In this document: positions 53,597 through 63,044 of the stretch, in pieces | Layout: each line of letters begins with the position of its first letter | Position numbering within the stretch: position 1 is the stretch's first letter | NCBI RefSeq assembly: GCF_050268245.1 | Contig: NZ_JBNNGK010000019.1 | Span: forward strand, 1 to 64,000 | DNA from: JBNNGK01 sp050268245 | GTDB lineage: Bacteria > Pseudomonadota > Gammaproteobacteria > Enterobacterales > Enterobacteriaceae | DNA: 64,000 nucleotides | Reading direction: 5' to 3' | Notes under the pieces: model-generated | What the model was told of the DNA's origin: nothing | The model's input: the letters and a program-made list of their open reading frames with translations, nothing else | The model's database searches: none | Made by a program: the position numbers and the translations under genes

Positions 53597-54661
53597 ATGC
53601 GTAAAATCATTCATGTCGATATGGACTGTTTCTTTGCCGCAGTGGAAATGCGCGACAATCCCAGCCTGTGCGATATTCCCTTGGCGATAGGCGGCAGTGC
53701 CGATCGGCGTGGAGTGATCAGCACCGCCAATTATCCGGCGCGGCGTTATGGCGTGCACAGCGCGATGTCGACGGCGATGGCGTTAAAACTTTGCCCTCAT
53801 TTAACCCTGTTGCCCGGCCGTATGGCGGCGTATAAAGAGGTTTCGCTGCATATTCGCGAAATATTTGCCCGTTACACCGCGTTAATTGAGCCGCTTTCAT
53901 TAGATGAAGCGTATCTGGATGTGACCGATAGCCCACACTGTAACGGCTCGGCAACGTTAATGGCTGAACAGATCCGGCAGACCATTTCTGATGAGTTGCA
54001 GCTCACGGCTTCGGCCGGTATCGCCCCGATAAAATTCCTCGCCAAGATTGCTTCTGAGCTTAATAAGCCCAACGGCCAATATGTGATTACTCCCGGGCAA
54101 GTACCGGCATTTTTGCAACAGTTGCCGCTCAGTAAGATTCCCGGCGTAGGCAAAGTCACGGCTAAACGGTTAGAAGAGGTCGGGTTGCGCACCTGTGCGG
54201 ATGTACAACACTACGATCTCTCCGCGTTGTTAAAGCGTTTTGGCAAATTTGGCCGTGTGCTGTGGGAACGCTGCCAAGGCATCGATGAGCGCGAGGTTTC
54301 TCCCGTTCGGCTGCGTAAGTCGGTGGGGGTAGAACGGACGCTGGCAGAAGATATTCATGATTGGCAAGATTGTGAACAATTGATTGTCGAGAAGCTGTAT
54401 CCCGAACTGGAAATGCGCTTACGTAAAGTGAAGCCAGATTTACACATCGCCAGGCAGGGGGTGAAATTGAAGTTTCAAGATTTCCAACAGACCACCCAAG
54501 AACATGTCTGGCCGGTGCTGCATAAGGATGACTTACTGGATGTGGCTAGGCAGGTGTGGCAACAACGGCGCGAGGGGCGTGGAGTGCGTTTGGTTGGGTT
54601 ACATGTGACGTTGCTCGATCCGCAATTAGAACGGCAGCTATTGCTGCCGTGGGATGTGTAA
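53597..54661 (+). CDS. dinB: DNA polymerase IV
   Basis: A 354-aa Y-family polymerase. It starts MRKIIHVDMDCFFAAVEMRD with Asp8 as a metal ligand; SLDEAYLDVT holds the other carboxylates. It bypasses lesions with low fidelity. The frame is open to 53537, but ATG 53597 follows GGAGG and matches E. coli. A LexA box overlaps the promoter. Confidence 0.96.
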   Translation: MRKIIHVDMDCFFAAVEMRDNPSLCDIPLAIGGSADRRGVISTANYPARRYGVHSAMSTAMALKLCPHLTLLPGRMAAYKEVSLHIREIFARYTALIEPLSLDEAYLDVTDSPHCNGSATLMAEQIRQTISDELQLTASAGIAPIKFLAKIASELNKPNGQYVITPGQVPAFLQQLPLSKIPGVGKVTAKRLEEVGLRTCADVQHYDLSALLKRFGKFGRVLWERCQGIDEREVSPVRLRKSVGVERTLAEDIHDWQDCEQLIVEKLYPELEMRLRKVKPDLHIARQGVKLKFQDFQQTTQEHVWPVLHKDDLLDVARQVWQQRREGRGVRLVGLHVTLLDPQLERQLLLPWDV

Positions 54662-54681
54662 GGGCCAGATGAGGCTGGCCC
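54662..54681. terminator. Hairpin between dinB and pepD
   Basis: A 7-bp stem (gggccag/ctggccc) lies between the convergent genes, without a T run. Confidence 0.45.
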
Positions 54682-54689
54682 AGAAGCGA

Positions 54690-56150
54690 TTAACCGCGCT
54701 CAGGAATCGCTTTCAGCAATTCGGTCAGCAATTGCCAGTACAGGCCAACGCTTTCAATATGCACCTGCTCATCTGGCGAGTGTGGGCCGGTGATGGTTGG
54801 CCCAATAGAAACCATATCCATATTCGGGTAAGGCTTCTTGAACAGGCCGCATTCCAGACCGGCGTGGATCACCATAATGTTTGGCGTCTTGTTGAACAGC
54901 GTTTGATACAGCTCACGCACCAGATGCATCACCGGTGAGTTCGCGTCTGGCTGCCAGCCAGGGTAACTCCCTTTTGCCGCAATATGCGCGCCAGCCAATT
55001 GGCCCAAGGCGGTCAGCATCGCAACGACATAATCCTTGCCGCTGTCGATCAGCGAGCGGATCAGGCAGATGATTTCTGCTTCGTTTTCGCCAGTGGTGAC
55101 GACGCCAAGGTTAAGGGACGTTTCCACCACGCCTTTCACCGCATCACTCATGCGGATCACACCGTTGGGAGTGCCGTTCATCAAGGCCAGAAAACGTTGC
55201 TGGCTGTCGGCCGTCATCGCCTGCAGTGAACTGCTGGCCGGTTCCAACAGCACGGTAATGTTCTTCTCTTTGGCTGACAGCTCATTTTGCAGCGTAGTGA
55301 GGAAGGCTTGGCTCAGCGCTTTCAGCGCGTCGGCTTGATCGGCAGGCACTGCGACGGTAGCAAAGGCTTCACGCGGGATTGCGTTACGCAACGTACCGCC
55401 GTTCAGTTCCAGCAGGCGCAGATTGAGCTGTGGTGCATGATCAAACAAGAAGCGCGCCAGCAATTTGTTGGCGTTACCCAGCCCCAAATGGATATCTGCG
55501 CCAGAGTGGCCGCCTTTCAGCCCTTTGATGGTCAGCTTCAGCGTTTGGTAATCGGCTGGCAGCGCTTCGCGTTGCAATGGCAGGGTTGTGATGAAATCAA
55601 TCCCACCCGCACAGCCCATGTAGATTTCACCTTCTTCCTCAGAATCGGTGTTGATCAGAATATCGGCTTGCAGCCAGCCCGGTTGCAGACCGAACGCTCC
55701 GTCCATGCCCGCTTCTTCTGTCATGGTCAGCAGCACTTCCAACGGGCCGTGTTCCACGCGTTCATCCGCCAAGACCGCCAGCGCAGAGGCCATCCCGATG
55801 CCGTTATCGGCACCCAACGTGGTGCCACGGGCTTTCACCCACTCGCCGTCAACGTAAGGTTGAATCGGATCTTTCGCGAAATCATGAACGGTATCGTTGT
55901 TTTTCTGTGGCACCATATCCAGGTGAGCCTGCAAAGCTACCGGCTTGCGGTTTTCCATACCGGGCGTGGCGGGTTTGCGCAGTAAAATATTGCCAACCTG
56001 ATCGCGCTCTACGTGCAGGTTTTTTTCTTTGGCCCACTCAACAATGTGTTGTGCCAGCTGTTCTTCATGATAAGACGGATGTGGAATCGAGCAGATTTTG
56101 GCAAAAATATCCCACAGCGGCTGTGGCGAAAGTTGAGACAGTTCAGACAC
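54690..56150 (-). CDS. pepD: Aminoacyl-histidine dipeptidase (peptidase D)
   Basis: A 486-aa M20 metallopeptidase. Metal ligands include His76 and Asp78 (ALQAHLDMVP), Asp115 (GADNGIG), and Glu145/146 (TMTEEAGMDGA). It cleaves Xaa-His and other dipeptides. Position between dinB and gpt as in E. coli. Confidence 0.95.
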   Translation of the reverse strand: MSELSQLSPQPLWDIFAKICSIPHPSYHEEQLAQHIVEWAKEKNLHVERDQVGNILLRKPATPGMENRKPVALQAHLDMVPQKNNDTVHDFAKDPIQPYVDGEWVKARGTTLGADNGIGMASALAVLADERVEHGPLEVLLTMTEEAGMDGAFGLQPGWLQADILINTDSEEEGEIYMGCAGGIDFITTLPLQREALPADYQTLKLTIKGLKGGHSGADIHLGLGNANKLLARFLFDHAPQLNLRLLELNGGTLRNAIPREAFATVAVPADQADALKALSQAFLTTLQNELSAKEKNITVLLEPASSSLQAMTADSQQRFLALMNGTPNGVIRMSDAVKGVVETSLNLGVVTTGENEAEIICLIRSLIDSGKDYVVAMLTALGQLAGAHIAAKGSYPGWQPDANSPVMHLVRELYQTLFNKTPNIMVIHAGLECGLFKKPYPNMDMVSIGPTITGPHSPDEQVHIESVGLYWQLLTELLKAIPERG

Positions 56151-56486
56151 GTTAAGTCTCCTGTTACGGCATTCAACACGTTGCGCGAATACCGTGTGGT
56201 TAGGTTAATGGGCATGTGTGCCTGTTCGGCACGATACGCAGAGAATATCATTTTATTCCTGCGGGTGCGCGTGTCGTATCGGGCGGTTTATTGAGCGTTA
56301 CCCTGATGTTTTACGCGTACTTGGCACCCGTGAGCGCCGGTTTTACCGGCATTATGCAGCGAGGAAATCCGCATGAATTCCTCGGTTAAACTGGTATTCA
56401 TCGCGCTCAGTCTCTATAATCTCGCGCAACCTTTTTTCCCCTGATCACTGAGTAAGCCACTTCAAAGCTGGCTGGGACACCATTCT
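56151..56486. other. Intergenic region pepD / gpt
   Basis: 336 bp. It holds a short inverted repeat cgaggaa/ttcctcg (about 56359-56385), a TATAAT-like element near 56415 that may be the gpt -10 box, and a 23-codon open frame (56373-56444) with no recognised product. No riboswitch or clear operator seen. Confidence 0.4.
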
Positions 56487-56945
56487 ATGAGCGAAAAATA
56501 CGTTGTTACCTGGGATATGTTGCAAATGCAAGCGCGCAAACTGGCGCACCGCCTGCTGCCTGCCGATAAATGGACTGGCATCATCGCGGTAAGTCGCGGT
56601 GGTTTGGTACCGGCGGCGCTGTTGGCGCGCGAGTTAGGTATTCGCCACGTCGATACCGTCTGCATTTCCAGCTATGACCATGACAACCAGCGCGAAATGA
56701 AGGTGCTCAAACGTGCCGAAGGCGACGGTGAAGGGTTCATCGTGGTTGACGATCTGGTGGATACCGGCGGCACGGCGAAAGCAATCCGCGAAATGTACCC
56801 GAAAGCCCACTTTGTTACTATCTTCGCTAAACCTGCGGGTCGCCCGTTGGTCGATGATTACGTGGTCGACATCCCTCAGGATACCTGGATCGAACAGCCG
56901 TGGGATATGGCGGTGAGCTTCGTGCCACCGATCGGCGGCCGCTAA
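56487..56945 (+). CDS. gpt: Xanthine-guanine phosphoribosyltransferase
   Basis: A 152-aa PRTase with the PRPP motif FIVVDDLVDTGGTAK (about 83-97). It converts guanine, xanthine and, less well, hypoxanthine to the nucleotides. Its stop is followed by a terminator. Confidence 0.96.
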   Translation: MSEKYVVTWDMLQMQARKLAHRLLPADKWTGIIAVSRGGLVPAALLARELGIRHVDTVCISSYDHDNQREMKVLKRAEGDGEGFIVVDDLVDTGGTAKAIREMYPKAHFVTIFAKPAGRPLVDDYVVDIPQDTWIEQPWDMAVSFVPPIGGR

Positions 56946-56961
56946 GTAACCGTCTGTCTTA

Positions 56962-56986
56962 ACGCCCGGTGTTGCCGGGCGTTTTA
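56962..56986 (+). terminator. Terminator after gpt
   Basis: A 7-bp stem (cgcccgg/ccgggcg) with 5-nt loop followed by four T. Confidence 0.88.
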
Positions 56987-57219
56987 GATCGAATTCTCCA
57001 CAGAGTGCACGTCCGCGTCGGCGCAAGCCCATGTGCCGGCGTTAAGTGAACGCTGTTCCTCCAGCACAGTATCTGCCCGCTAAGCCTATCGTCATCTTCT
57101 GTAAATTCCCCGCGATGGCCCGGTATATTTTGGTTTATACCGCCAGAGTTAGGTACACTACCTCCAGTTAAGTAGGCTTTTTGCAGCCTACGGCCAGCTT
57201 GATGGAGGCTGTTGTTATC

Positions 57220-58467
57220 ATGGCACAAGCCAACCTTTCTGAAATTCTGTTTAAACCCAAATTCAAACACCGCGAGACATCAACGCTGATCCTCCGAGCG
57301 CAGCGTAGCATCGGTGCCAACATGCATACACCGCTGGAAGGTGATACCGCCTGCCACTGGTACCGCATGCTTAACCGGCTGTTATGGACCTGGCGCGGCG
57401 TCTCTCCGGTCGAGATTGTCGAAGTATTGTCACGTATCGCGGTCTCGAATGCGGAACACAGCGATGAGCAACGGCTGGACACCGTGGTCGGTTACCGTAA
57501 CGGTAACTGGATTTACGAATGGGTGCATCAGGGAATGCAATGGCAGCAACGGGCGATAGAGCAGGCCGATCCGCTGCTGGGTGGTAAGTATTGGCTCAAC
57601 GCGAGCAATTTTTACAGCATTGCGGGTTACCCGCACCTGAAAGGCGATGAGTTAGCAGAACAGGCGGAAACGCTGGCTAACCGCGCGTATGAACAGGCGG
57701 CATTGTTGCTACCGTATCAGCTTAAAGAATTGACGTTTAACATCGAAGGCGGTAGCCCAATTACCGGCTTCCTGCATATGCCGGATAACGGCAGCGCGCC
57801 GTTCCCCACGGTGTTGATGTGCGGCAGCCTCGATACCTTACAAACCGATTATCATCGCTTGTTCAGTGACTACTTTGCGCCGCGCGGTATTGCGATGTTG
57901 ACGATCGATATGCCGTCAATTGGTGCATCATCCAAGTGGAAGTTGACGCAGGATTCCAGCGTTTTACACCAGCAAGTGTTACAGCAGTTGTCTTCGGTAC
58001 CCTGGGTTGACCATCAGCGGGTGAGCGCTTTTGGCTTCCGTTTCGGTGCCAACGTCGCTGTGCGGCTGGCGTATTTGGAGCCACATCGTCTGCGTGGCGT
58101 TGCTTGCCTCGGTCCGGTAGTGCACGGCATTCTTTGCGACGCGCGTAATCAGCAGCGGGTGCCTGACATGTATATGGATGTGTTGGCCAGCCGTATGGGG
58201 ATGCCGGACGCCTCCGATCATATATTGAAGATGGAACTCAATCGTTACTCGTTGAAGATGCAAGGGCTGCTTGGCCGTCGTTGTTCAACACCGATGTTGG
58301 CTGGTTATTGGGATAACGATCCGCTTAGCCCGAAACAAGAGGCGCAGTTAATCGCTTCGTCTTCACTGGACGGCAAACTGTTAGCGATTCCACGTACTCC
58401 GGTATACCGCAGTTTCCACCACGCGCTACAGCAAATTAGCGACTGGTTAAACGAGAAAATGCGTTAA
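57220..58467 (+). CDS. frsA: Esterase FrsA
   Basis: A 415-aa alpha/beta hydrolase that agrees with E. coli FrsA over its length. PFPTVLMCGSLDTLQTDY precedes the nucleophile region GFRFGANVAVRL. The cellular role reported is in respiration/fermentation balance (binding to IIA-Glc). ATG 57220 (MAQANLSEILFK) matches E. coli; the frame is open to 57181. Confidence 0.92.
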   Translation: MAQANLSEILFKPKFKHRETSTLILRAQRSIGANMHTPLEGDTACHWYRMLNRLLWTWRGVSPVEIVEVLSRIAVSNAEHSDEQRLDTVVGYRNGNWIYEWVHQGMQWQQRAIEQADPLLGGKYWLNASNFYSIAGYPHLKGDELAEQAETLANRAYEQAALLLPYQLKELTFNIEGGSPITGFLHMPDNGSAPFPTVLMCGSLDTLQTDYHRLFSDYFAPRGIAMLTIDMPSIGASSKWKLTQDSSVLHQQVLQQLSSVPWVDHQRVSAFGFRFGANVAVRLAYLEPHRLRGVACLGPVVHGILCDARNQQRVPDMYMDVLASRMGMPDASDHILKMELNRYSLKMQGLLGRRCSTPMLAGYWDNDPLSPKQEAQLIASSSLDGKLLAIPRTPVYRSFHHALQQISDWLNEKMR

Positions 58468-58527
58468 ATAGTTGCTAATTTTTAACAATTTGTTAAAAAG
58501 AGGTATCTACATTGAGGAGGTTGAAGC

Positions 58528-58929
58528 ATGACATTACCGAGTGGTCACCCTAAAAGCCGACTAATGAAAAAATTTGCCAGCTTAGGGCCGTACCTACGCG
58601 AAGGGCAATGTGAGAATGACCGGTTTTTCTTTGATTGTTTAGCCGTTTGCGTCAACGTTAAACCCGAACCCGAGCTGCGTGAGTTCTGGGGCTGGTGGAT
58701 CGAACTGCAAGCGGATGAATCACGTTTCACCTATGTTTATCAGTTTGGCCTCTTCAATAAAGAGGGGAACTGGCAAGCGGAAAACATTAAGAGTGCTGAA
58801 GTAAAACAGAAGCTAGAAACCACGCTGCGTGATTTTCATCAGCGCCTGGCGGCGCTGCTGGCCAGCATGGATCTGGCGCTGGAACCGGCTGACGATTTTA
58901 AAGAACAGCCGATCAAACTTTCTGCTTAA
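58528..58929 (+). CDS. crl: Sigma factor S-binding protein Crl
   Basis: A 133-aa protein of the Crl family (REFWGWWIELQA region near 53). It helps RpoS form holoenzyme. A strong GAGGAGG site precedes ATG 58528. E. coli has phoE next; here proB follows directly. Confidence 0.95.
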   Translation: MTLPSGHPKSRLMKKFASLGPYLREGQCENDRFFFDCLAVCVNVKPEPELREFWGWWIELQADESRFTYVYQFGLFNKEGNWQAENIKSAEVKQKLETTLRDFHQRLAALLASMDLALEPADDFKEQPIKLSA

Positions 58930-59038
58930 CCCCCTTTCCCCGAACAATTGCGCTGAATTCGCGTTGTGCCTGTTGGCATAACGCGTCTCTCCTGTTACAA
59001 AGTCCTTTGCATTTCTTCTTTTTCAACGGCGAATAATT

Positions 59039-60142
59039 ATGAACGGCAGCCAGACATTGGTTGTGAAATTGGGCACCAGCGTGTTGACCGGCGGATCGTT
59101 GCGTCTGAACCGTGCTCATATTGTCGAACTGGTGCGCCAATGCGCACAGCAACATGCAGCGGGACACCGCATTGTTATTGTCACCTCCGGGGCGATTGCC
59201 GCAGGGCGTGAGCATTTGGGTTACCCCGAGTTGCCCGCCACTATCGCGTCGAAGCAGCTATTGGCCGCGGTTGGGCAGAGCCGCCTGATTCAACTGTGGG
59301 AGCAACTGTTTTCTATTTACGGCATTCACGTAGGCCAAATGTTGCTGACGCGTGCCGATTTGGAGGACCGCGAACGTTTCCTCAATGCGCGCGATACCCT
59401 GAGCGCATTATTGGATAGCCGAATTGTTCCGGTAATCAATGAGAACGACGCGGTGGCTACCGCAGAAATCAAAGTCGGTGATAACGATAACCTGTCGGCC
59501 TTGGCGGCGATCCTCGCCAGCGCCGATAAACTGTTGTTATTAACCGATCAGCAAGGGTTATACACCGCCGATCCGCGCAATAATCCGCAGGCCGAACTGA
59601 TCCGTGAAGTCCACGGTGTAGATGATGCGTTGCGAGCCATTGCTGGCGATAGCGTATCCGGCTTGGGAACCGGCGGCATGGGCACAAAGTTGCAGGCGGC
59701 GGATGTCGCTTGCCGCGCGGGTATCGATGTGATCATCGCCGCTGGCAGCAAGCCGGGCGTGATCGCCGACGTGATGGACGGCAACCCGGTCGGCACCCGT
59801 TTTCATGCGTTGGAAACACCATTGGAAAACCGCAAACGCTGGATCTTTGGCGCACCACCGGCGGGTGAAATCACCGTCGATGACGGCGCGGTTGAAGCCA
59901 TTATGGCGCGCGGCAGTTCGCTGCTGCCCAAAGGTGTACGGGAAGTGAAGGGCGATTTCTCCCGTGGCGAAGTGATCCGCATTCGTAATTTGGCTGGCCG
60001 CGATTTGGCTCACGGCGTTAGCCGCTACAACAGTGATGCGATGCGCATGATCGCGGGCCATCACTCGCAAGACATCACGCAGATTCTCGGTTATGAATAC
60101 GGCCCCGTCGCCGTGCACCGCGACGATATGATCGTAAGTTAA
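59039..60142 (+). CDS. proB: Glutamate 5-kinase
   Basis: A 367-aa enzyme: amino acid kinase domain (about 1-255; VKLGTSVLTGG, VIVTSGAIAAGR, GDNDNLSALAA, GLGTGGMGTKL) and a C-terminal PUA domain (about 275-355). First step of proline synthesis; feedback-inhibited by proline. It forms an operon with proA. Confidence 0.97.
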   Translation: MNGSQTLVVKLGTSVLTGGSLRLNRAHIVELVRQCAQQHAAGHRIVIVTSGAIAAGREHLGYPELPATIASKQLLAAVGQSRLIQLWEQLFSIYGIHVGQMLLTRADLEDRERFLNARDTLSALLDSRIVPVINENDAVATAEIKVGDNDNLSALAAILASADKLLLLTDQQGLYTADPRNNPQAELIREVHGVDDALRAIAGDSVSGLGTGGMGTKLQAADVACRAGIDVIIAAGSKPGVIADVMDGNPVGTRFHALETPLENRKRWIFGAPPAGEITVDDGAVEAIMARGSSLLPKGVREVKGDFSRGEVIRIRNLAGRDLAHGVSRYNSDAMRMIAGHHSQDITQILGYEYGPVAVHRDDMIVS

Positions 60143-60151
60143 GGAGTGAGC

Positions 60152-61405
60152 ATGCTAGAGCAGATGGGGAAGGCCGCGAAGCAGGCATCCTGGCAACTGG
60201 CGGTGCTGAGCACGGCGAGAAAAAACCAGGTGTTGGCGGTAATGGCCGACATGTTGGAAGCCAACAGCGAAGCGATTTTGCTGGCGAATGAACAGGATAT
60301 GACGCAGGCACGCGCCAGCGGAATGAGTGAAGCGCTACTCGACCGCCTGTTATTGACCCCCGCGCGTTTGGCGGCCATCGCTAATGACGTGCGCCAGGTG
60401 TGCCGCCTGAGCGATCCGGTGGGGCACGTGTTGGACGGTAGCCTATTGGACAGCGGCTTGAAATTGGAACGCCGGCGCGTACCGTTAGGCGTCATTGGCG
60501 TTATTTATGAAGCGCGACCTAACGTGACGATCGACGTCGCCAGCCTGTGCTTAAAAACCGGTAATGCGGTGATCCTGCGCGGTGGCAAAGAGACGCACAA
60601 CACCAATCAGGCGACGGTAAAAGTGATCCAACAGGCGCTGGAACAGTGTGGCTTACCGGCTGCGGCCGTTCAGGCGATTGAAAGCCCGGATCGCGCGCTG
60701 GTCAATGAGTTGCTGCGCTTAGATCGCTACGTGGATATGTTGATTCCACGCGGTGGCGCTGGCTTACACAAACTGTGCCGCGAGCACTCCACCATCCCGG
60801 TAATCACCGGTGGCATTGGCGTGTGTCATATCTACGTGGATGATAGCGCGGATTATGACAAAGCGCTGGCGGTGATCGAGAACGCGAAAATTCAGCGGCC
60901 AAGCGCGTGTAATTCGGTAGAGACGCTGCTGGTTAACCGCACCATCGCCAACAGTTTCTTACCGGCACTGAGCGCACGTATGGCGGCGGTAGGCGTAACG
61001 CTGCACGCCAGCGACAACGCTATGCCGCTGTTGCAAGATGGCCCTGCCAACGTGGTGGCCGTGGCAGAGGCGGATTACGATGATGAATGGCTATCGTTGG
61101 ATCTGAATGTGACGCTGGTTGATAACATTGATCAGGCCATTGACCATATCCGCACCCATGGCACCAGCCATTCTGATGCGATTCTGACGCGTTCTTTGAG
61201 CCATGCTGAACACTTTGTGCGGGCGGTGGATTCCTCTGCGGTTTATGTGAATGCCAGTACCCGTTTCACCGACGGTGGCCAGTTTGGTTTAGGTGCCGAG
61301 GTGGCCGTCAGCACGCAAAAACTGCATGCGCGCGGCCCGATGGGGCTTGATGCACTGACCACCTACAAGTGGATTGGCTATGGCGACGACTTAACCCGCA
61401 GTTAG
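60152..61405 (+). CDS. proA: Gamma-glutamyl phosphate reductase
   Basis: A 417-aa aldehyde-dehydrogenase-fold enzyme with Cys253 as nucleophile (QRPSACNSVET). It reduces gamma-glutamyl phosphate for proline synthesis. ATG 60152 is 5 bases after AAGGAG and gives the family start MLEQMGKAAK; an in-frame GTG exists at 60146. Followed by a terminator. Confidence 0.97.
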   Translation: MLEQMGKAAKQASWQLAVLSTARKNQVLAVMADMLEANSEAILLANEQDMTQARASGMSEALLDRLLLTPARLAAIANDVRQVCRLSDPVGHVLDGSLLDSGLKLERRRVPLGVIGVIYEARPNVTIDVASLCLKTGNAVILRGGKETHNTNQATVKVIQQALEQCGLPAAAVQAIESPDRALVNELLRLDRYVDMLIPRGGAGLHKLCREHSTIPVITGGIGVCHIYVDDSADYDKALAVIENAKIQRPSACNSVETLLVNRTIANSFLPALSARMAAVGVTLHASDNAMPLLQDGPANVVAVAEADYDDEWLSLDLNVTLVDNIDQAIDHIRTHGTSHSDAILTRSLSHAEHFVRAVDSSAVYVNASTRFTDGGQFGLGAEVAVSTQKLHARGPMGLDALTTYKWIGYGDDLTRS

Positions 61406-61440
61406 CGCTAGAGGCTGAGTGAGTGAGATAGACAAATCAA

Positions 61441-61463
61441 AGGCACAGCATGCTGTGCCTTTG
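61441..61463 (+). terminator. Terminator after proA
   Basis: The stem aggcacagca/tgctgtgcct is a perfect 10-bp palindrome followed by a short T run. Confidence 0.85.
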
Positions 61464-61544
61464 TGGTATCTAAGGGGGAGTGAGGTTTTTAATCCACAAA
61501 AGGTATACGGTTGATGTGATATTCAGCGAACGATTAGCAGGCTA

Positions 61545-61573
61545 TTGACTCACCGTAGGATTTTGCATAGGTT
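61545..61573 (+). promoter_or_regulatory. Promoter of tRNA-Thr
   Basis: TTGACT (61545-61550) and TAGGTT (61568-61573) are 17 bp apart, followed by a C-rich discriminator before the tRNA at 61617. Confidence 0.65.
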
Positions 61574-61616
61574 ATTCACCGCCCCCCGGTTTGCATTTAC
61601 AAGCTAACCTCATAAA

Positions 61617-61692
61617 GCCGATATAGCTCAGTTGGTAGAGCAGCGCATTCGTAATGCGAAGGTCGTAGGTTCGACTCCTATTATCGGCACCA
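61617..61692 (+). tRNA. thrW: tRNA-Thr (CGT), integration site
   Basis: A 76-nt tRNA with anticodon CGT and CCA end, after proA as in E. coli thrW. An integrase gene starts 164 bp downstream. The 3' half (gttcgactcctattatcggc region) is the likely attL core; attR would be right of the window. Confidence 0.96.
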
Positions 61693-61804
61693 TTTCAACT
61701 TCCCCAAACGTCCGTATTCATCCATAACCACCCTGATTTATAAAAAATTTTACTGCTTTTCAGTCCCTCGTCATCCGTAACTATCCAGTAGAATCCGATA
61801 CAGA

Positions 61805-61858
61805 ATGTGTATAGGATTGTGTATATGTTCCTGTTCGGTCTGGGATTCCTATACACAT
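61805..61858. promoter_or_regulatory. 12-bp inverted repeat at the integrase start
   Basis: atgtgtatagga (61805-61816) and tcctatacacat (61847-61858) are perfect inverted copies; the second overlaps the integrase ATG. A related gtgtatatg lies between. The position suggests an operator for integrase autoregulation or arm-type binding. Confidence 0.6.
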
Positions 61859-63044
61859 GCCTTTAAACGATATGCAGATTCGCCGCGCTAAGCCTGAAGC
61901 TAAATCCTATACACTTGGAGATGGGCAAGGGCTTTCATTGCTTATTGAACCTAATGGAAGCAAGAGCTGGCGATTCCGTTATCGTTTTGCCGGTAAACCC
62001 AAAATGATCTCGCTTGGTGTTTATCCAACAATCACACTCGCTGATGCGCGTTCTCGACGTGACGATGCCCGCAAACTGGTCGCGGAAGGAAAGAATCCGA
62101 GTGAGGTTAGAAAAGAGCAGAAGATTGCTTTGCAAACGGAATCCGAAAACGCGTTTGAAAAGATAGCCACAGAGTGGCATCAGATGAAGTCCGCCAAATG
62201 GTCGGCAGGATATGCGTCAGATATCATGGAAGCGTTTCAGAACGATATTTTTCCTTACGTGGGTACGAGACCTGTCGGCGAAATCAAACCGCTAGAACTG
62301 CTTAATGTACTGCGTAAAATCGAAAAGCGCGGTGCATTAGAAAAAATGCGCAAAGTTCGGCAGCGATGCTCAGAGGTTTTCCGCTATGCCATTGCTACAG
62401 GAAGGGCTGAATTTAATCCTGCAGCAGATCTCTCCAGTGCTCTTGAAGTACATCAATCCAATCATTTCCCGTTCTTAAAGGATGATGAGATACCTGATTT
62501 TCTGTGTGCTTTAGACAGTTACACAGGTAGTCGGCTTGTCCAGATTGCTACGAAATTATTGATGATTACGGGCGTGAGAACCATCGAATTACGTGCGGCA
62601 TTGTGGTCAGAGTTTGATCTGGATAACGCTATTTGGGAAATTCCAGCAGAAAGGATGAAAATGCGTAGGGCACACCTTGTGCCACTGTCGTTTCAAGCGT
62701 TAGATTTACTTAATAAACTCAAAATGATGACAGGGAATTATCGTTATGCATTTCCGGGGCGGAACGATCCGAACAAGCCGATGAGCGAGGCCAGCATAAA
62801 TCAACTGATTAAGCGCATAGGTTATGCAGGACGTGTTACAGGTCATGGATTTCGGCATACGCTTTCTACCATCTTGCATGAGAAAGGATATGACTCACAA
62901 TGGATTGAGATGCAATTAGCCCACGTAGATAAAAATTGTATTCGAGGAACTTATAATCATGCTCAATACATTGAAAAACGGCGGTCAATGCTTCAATGGT
63001 ATTCAAGTTTTTTATTTAACATAAAAGGATGGTCTCATGGGTGA
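61857..63044 (+). CDS. Tyrosine-type integrase of the P4 family
   Basis: A 395-aa site-specific recombinase. Arm-binding domain about 1-85 (MPLNDMQIRRAKPEAKSYTL), core-binding about 95-190, catalytic about 200-385 with Arg in TGVRTIELR, His-x-x-Arg in GHGFRHT, His in LAHVDKN and nucleophile Tyr in RGTYNHAQY. It drove insertion of an island at the adjacent thrW. Its last 8 bp overlap the next gene. Confidence 0.94.
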   Translation: MPLNDMQIRRAKPEAKSYTLGDGQGLSLLIEPNGSKSWRFRYRFAGKPKMISLGVYPTITLADARSRRDDARKLVAEGKNPSEVRKEQKIALQTESENAFEKIATEWHQMKSAKWSAGYASDIMEAFQNDIFPYVGTRPVGEIKPLELLNVLRKIEKRGALEKMRKVRQRCSEVFRYAIATGRAEFNPAADLSSALEVHQSNHFPFLKDDEIPDFLCALDSYTGSRLVQIATKLLMITGVRTIELRAALWSEFDLDNAIWEIPAERMKMRRAHLVPLSFQALDLLNKLKMMTGNYRYAFPGRNDPNKPMSEASINQLIKRIGYAGRVTGHGFRHTLSTILHEKGYDSQWIEMQLAHVDKNCIRGTYNHAQYIEKRRSMLQWYSSFLFNIKGWSHG

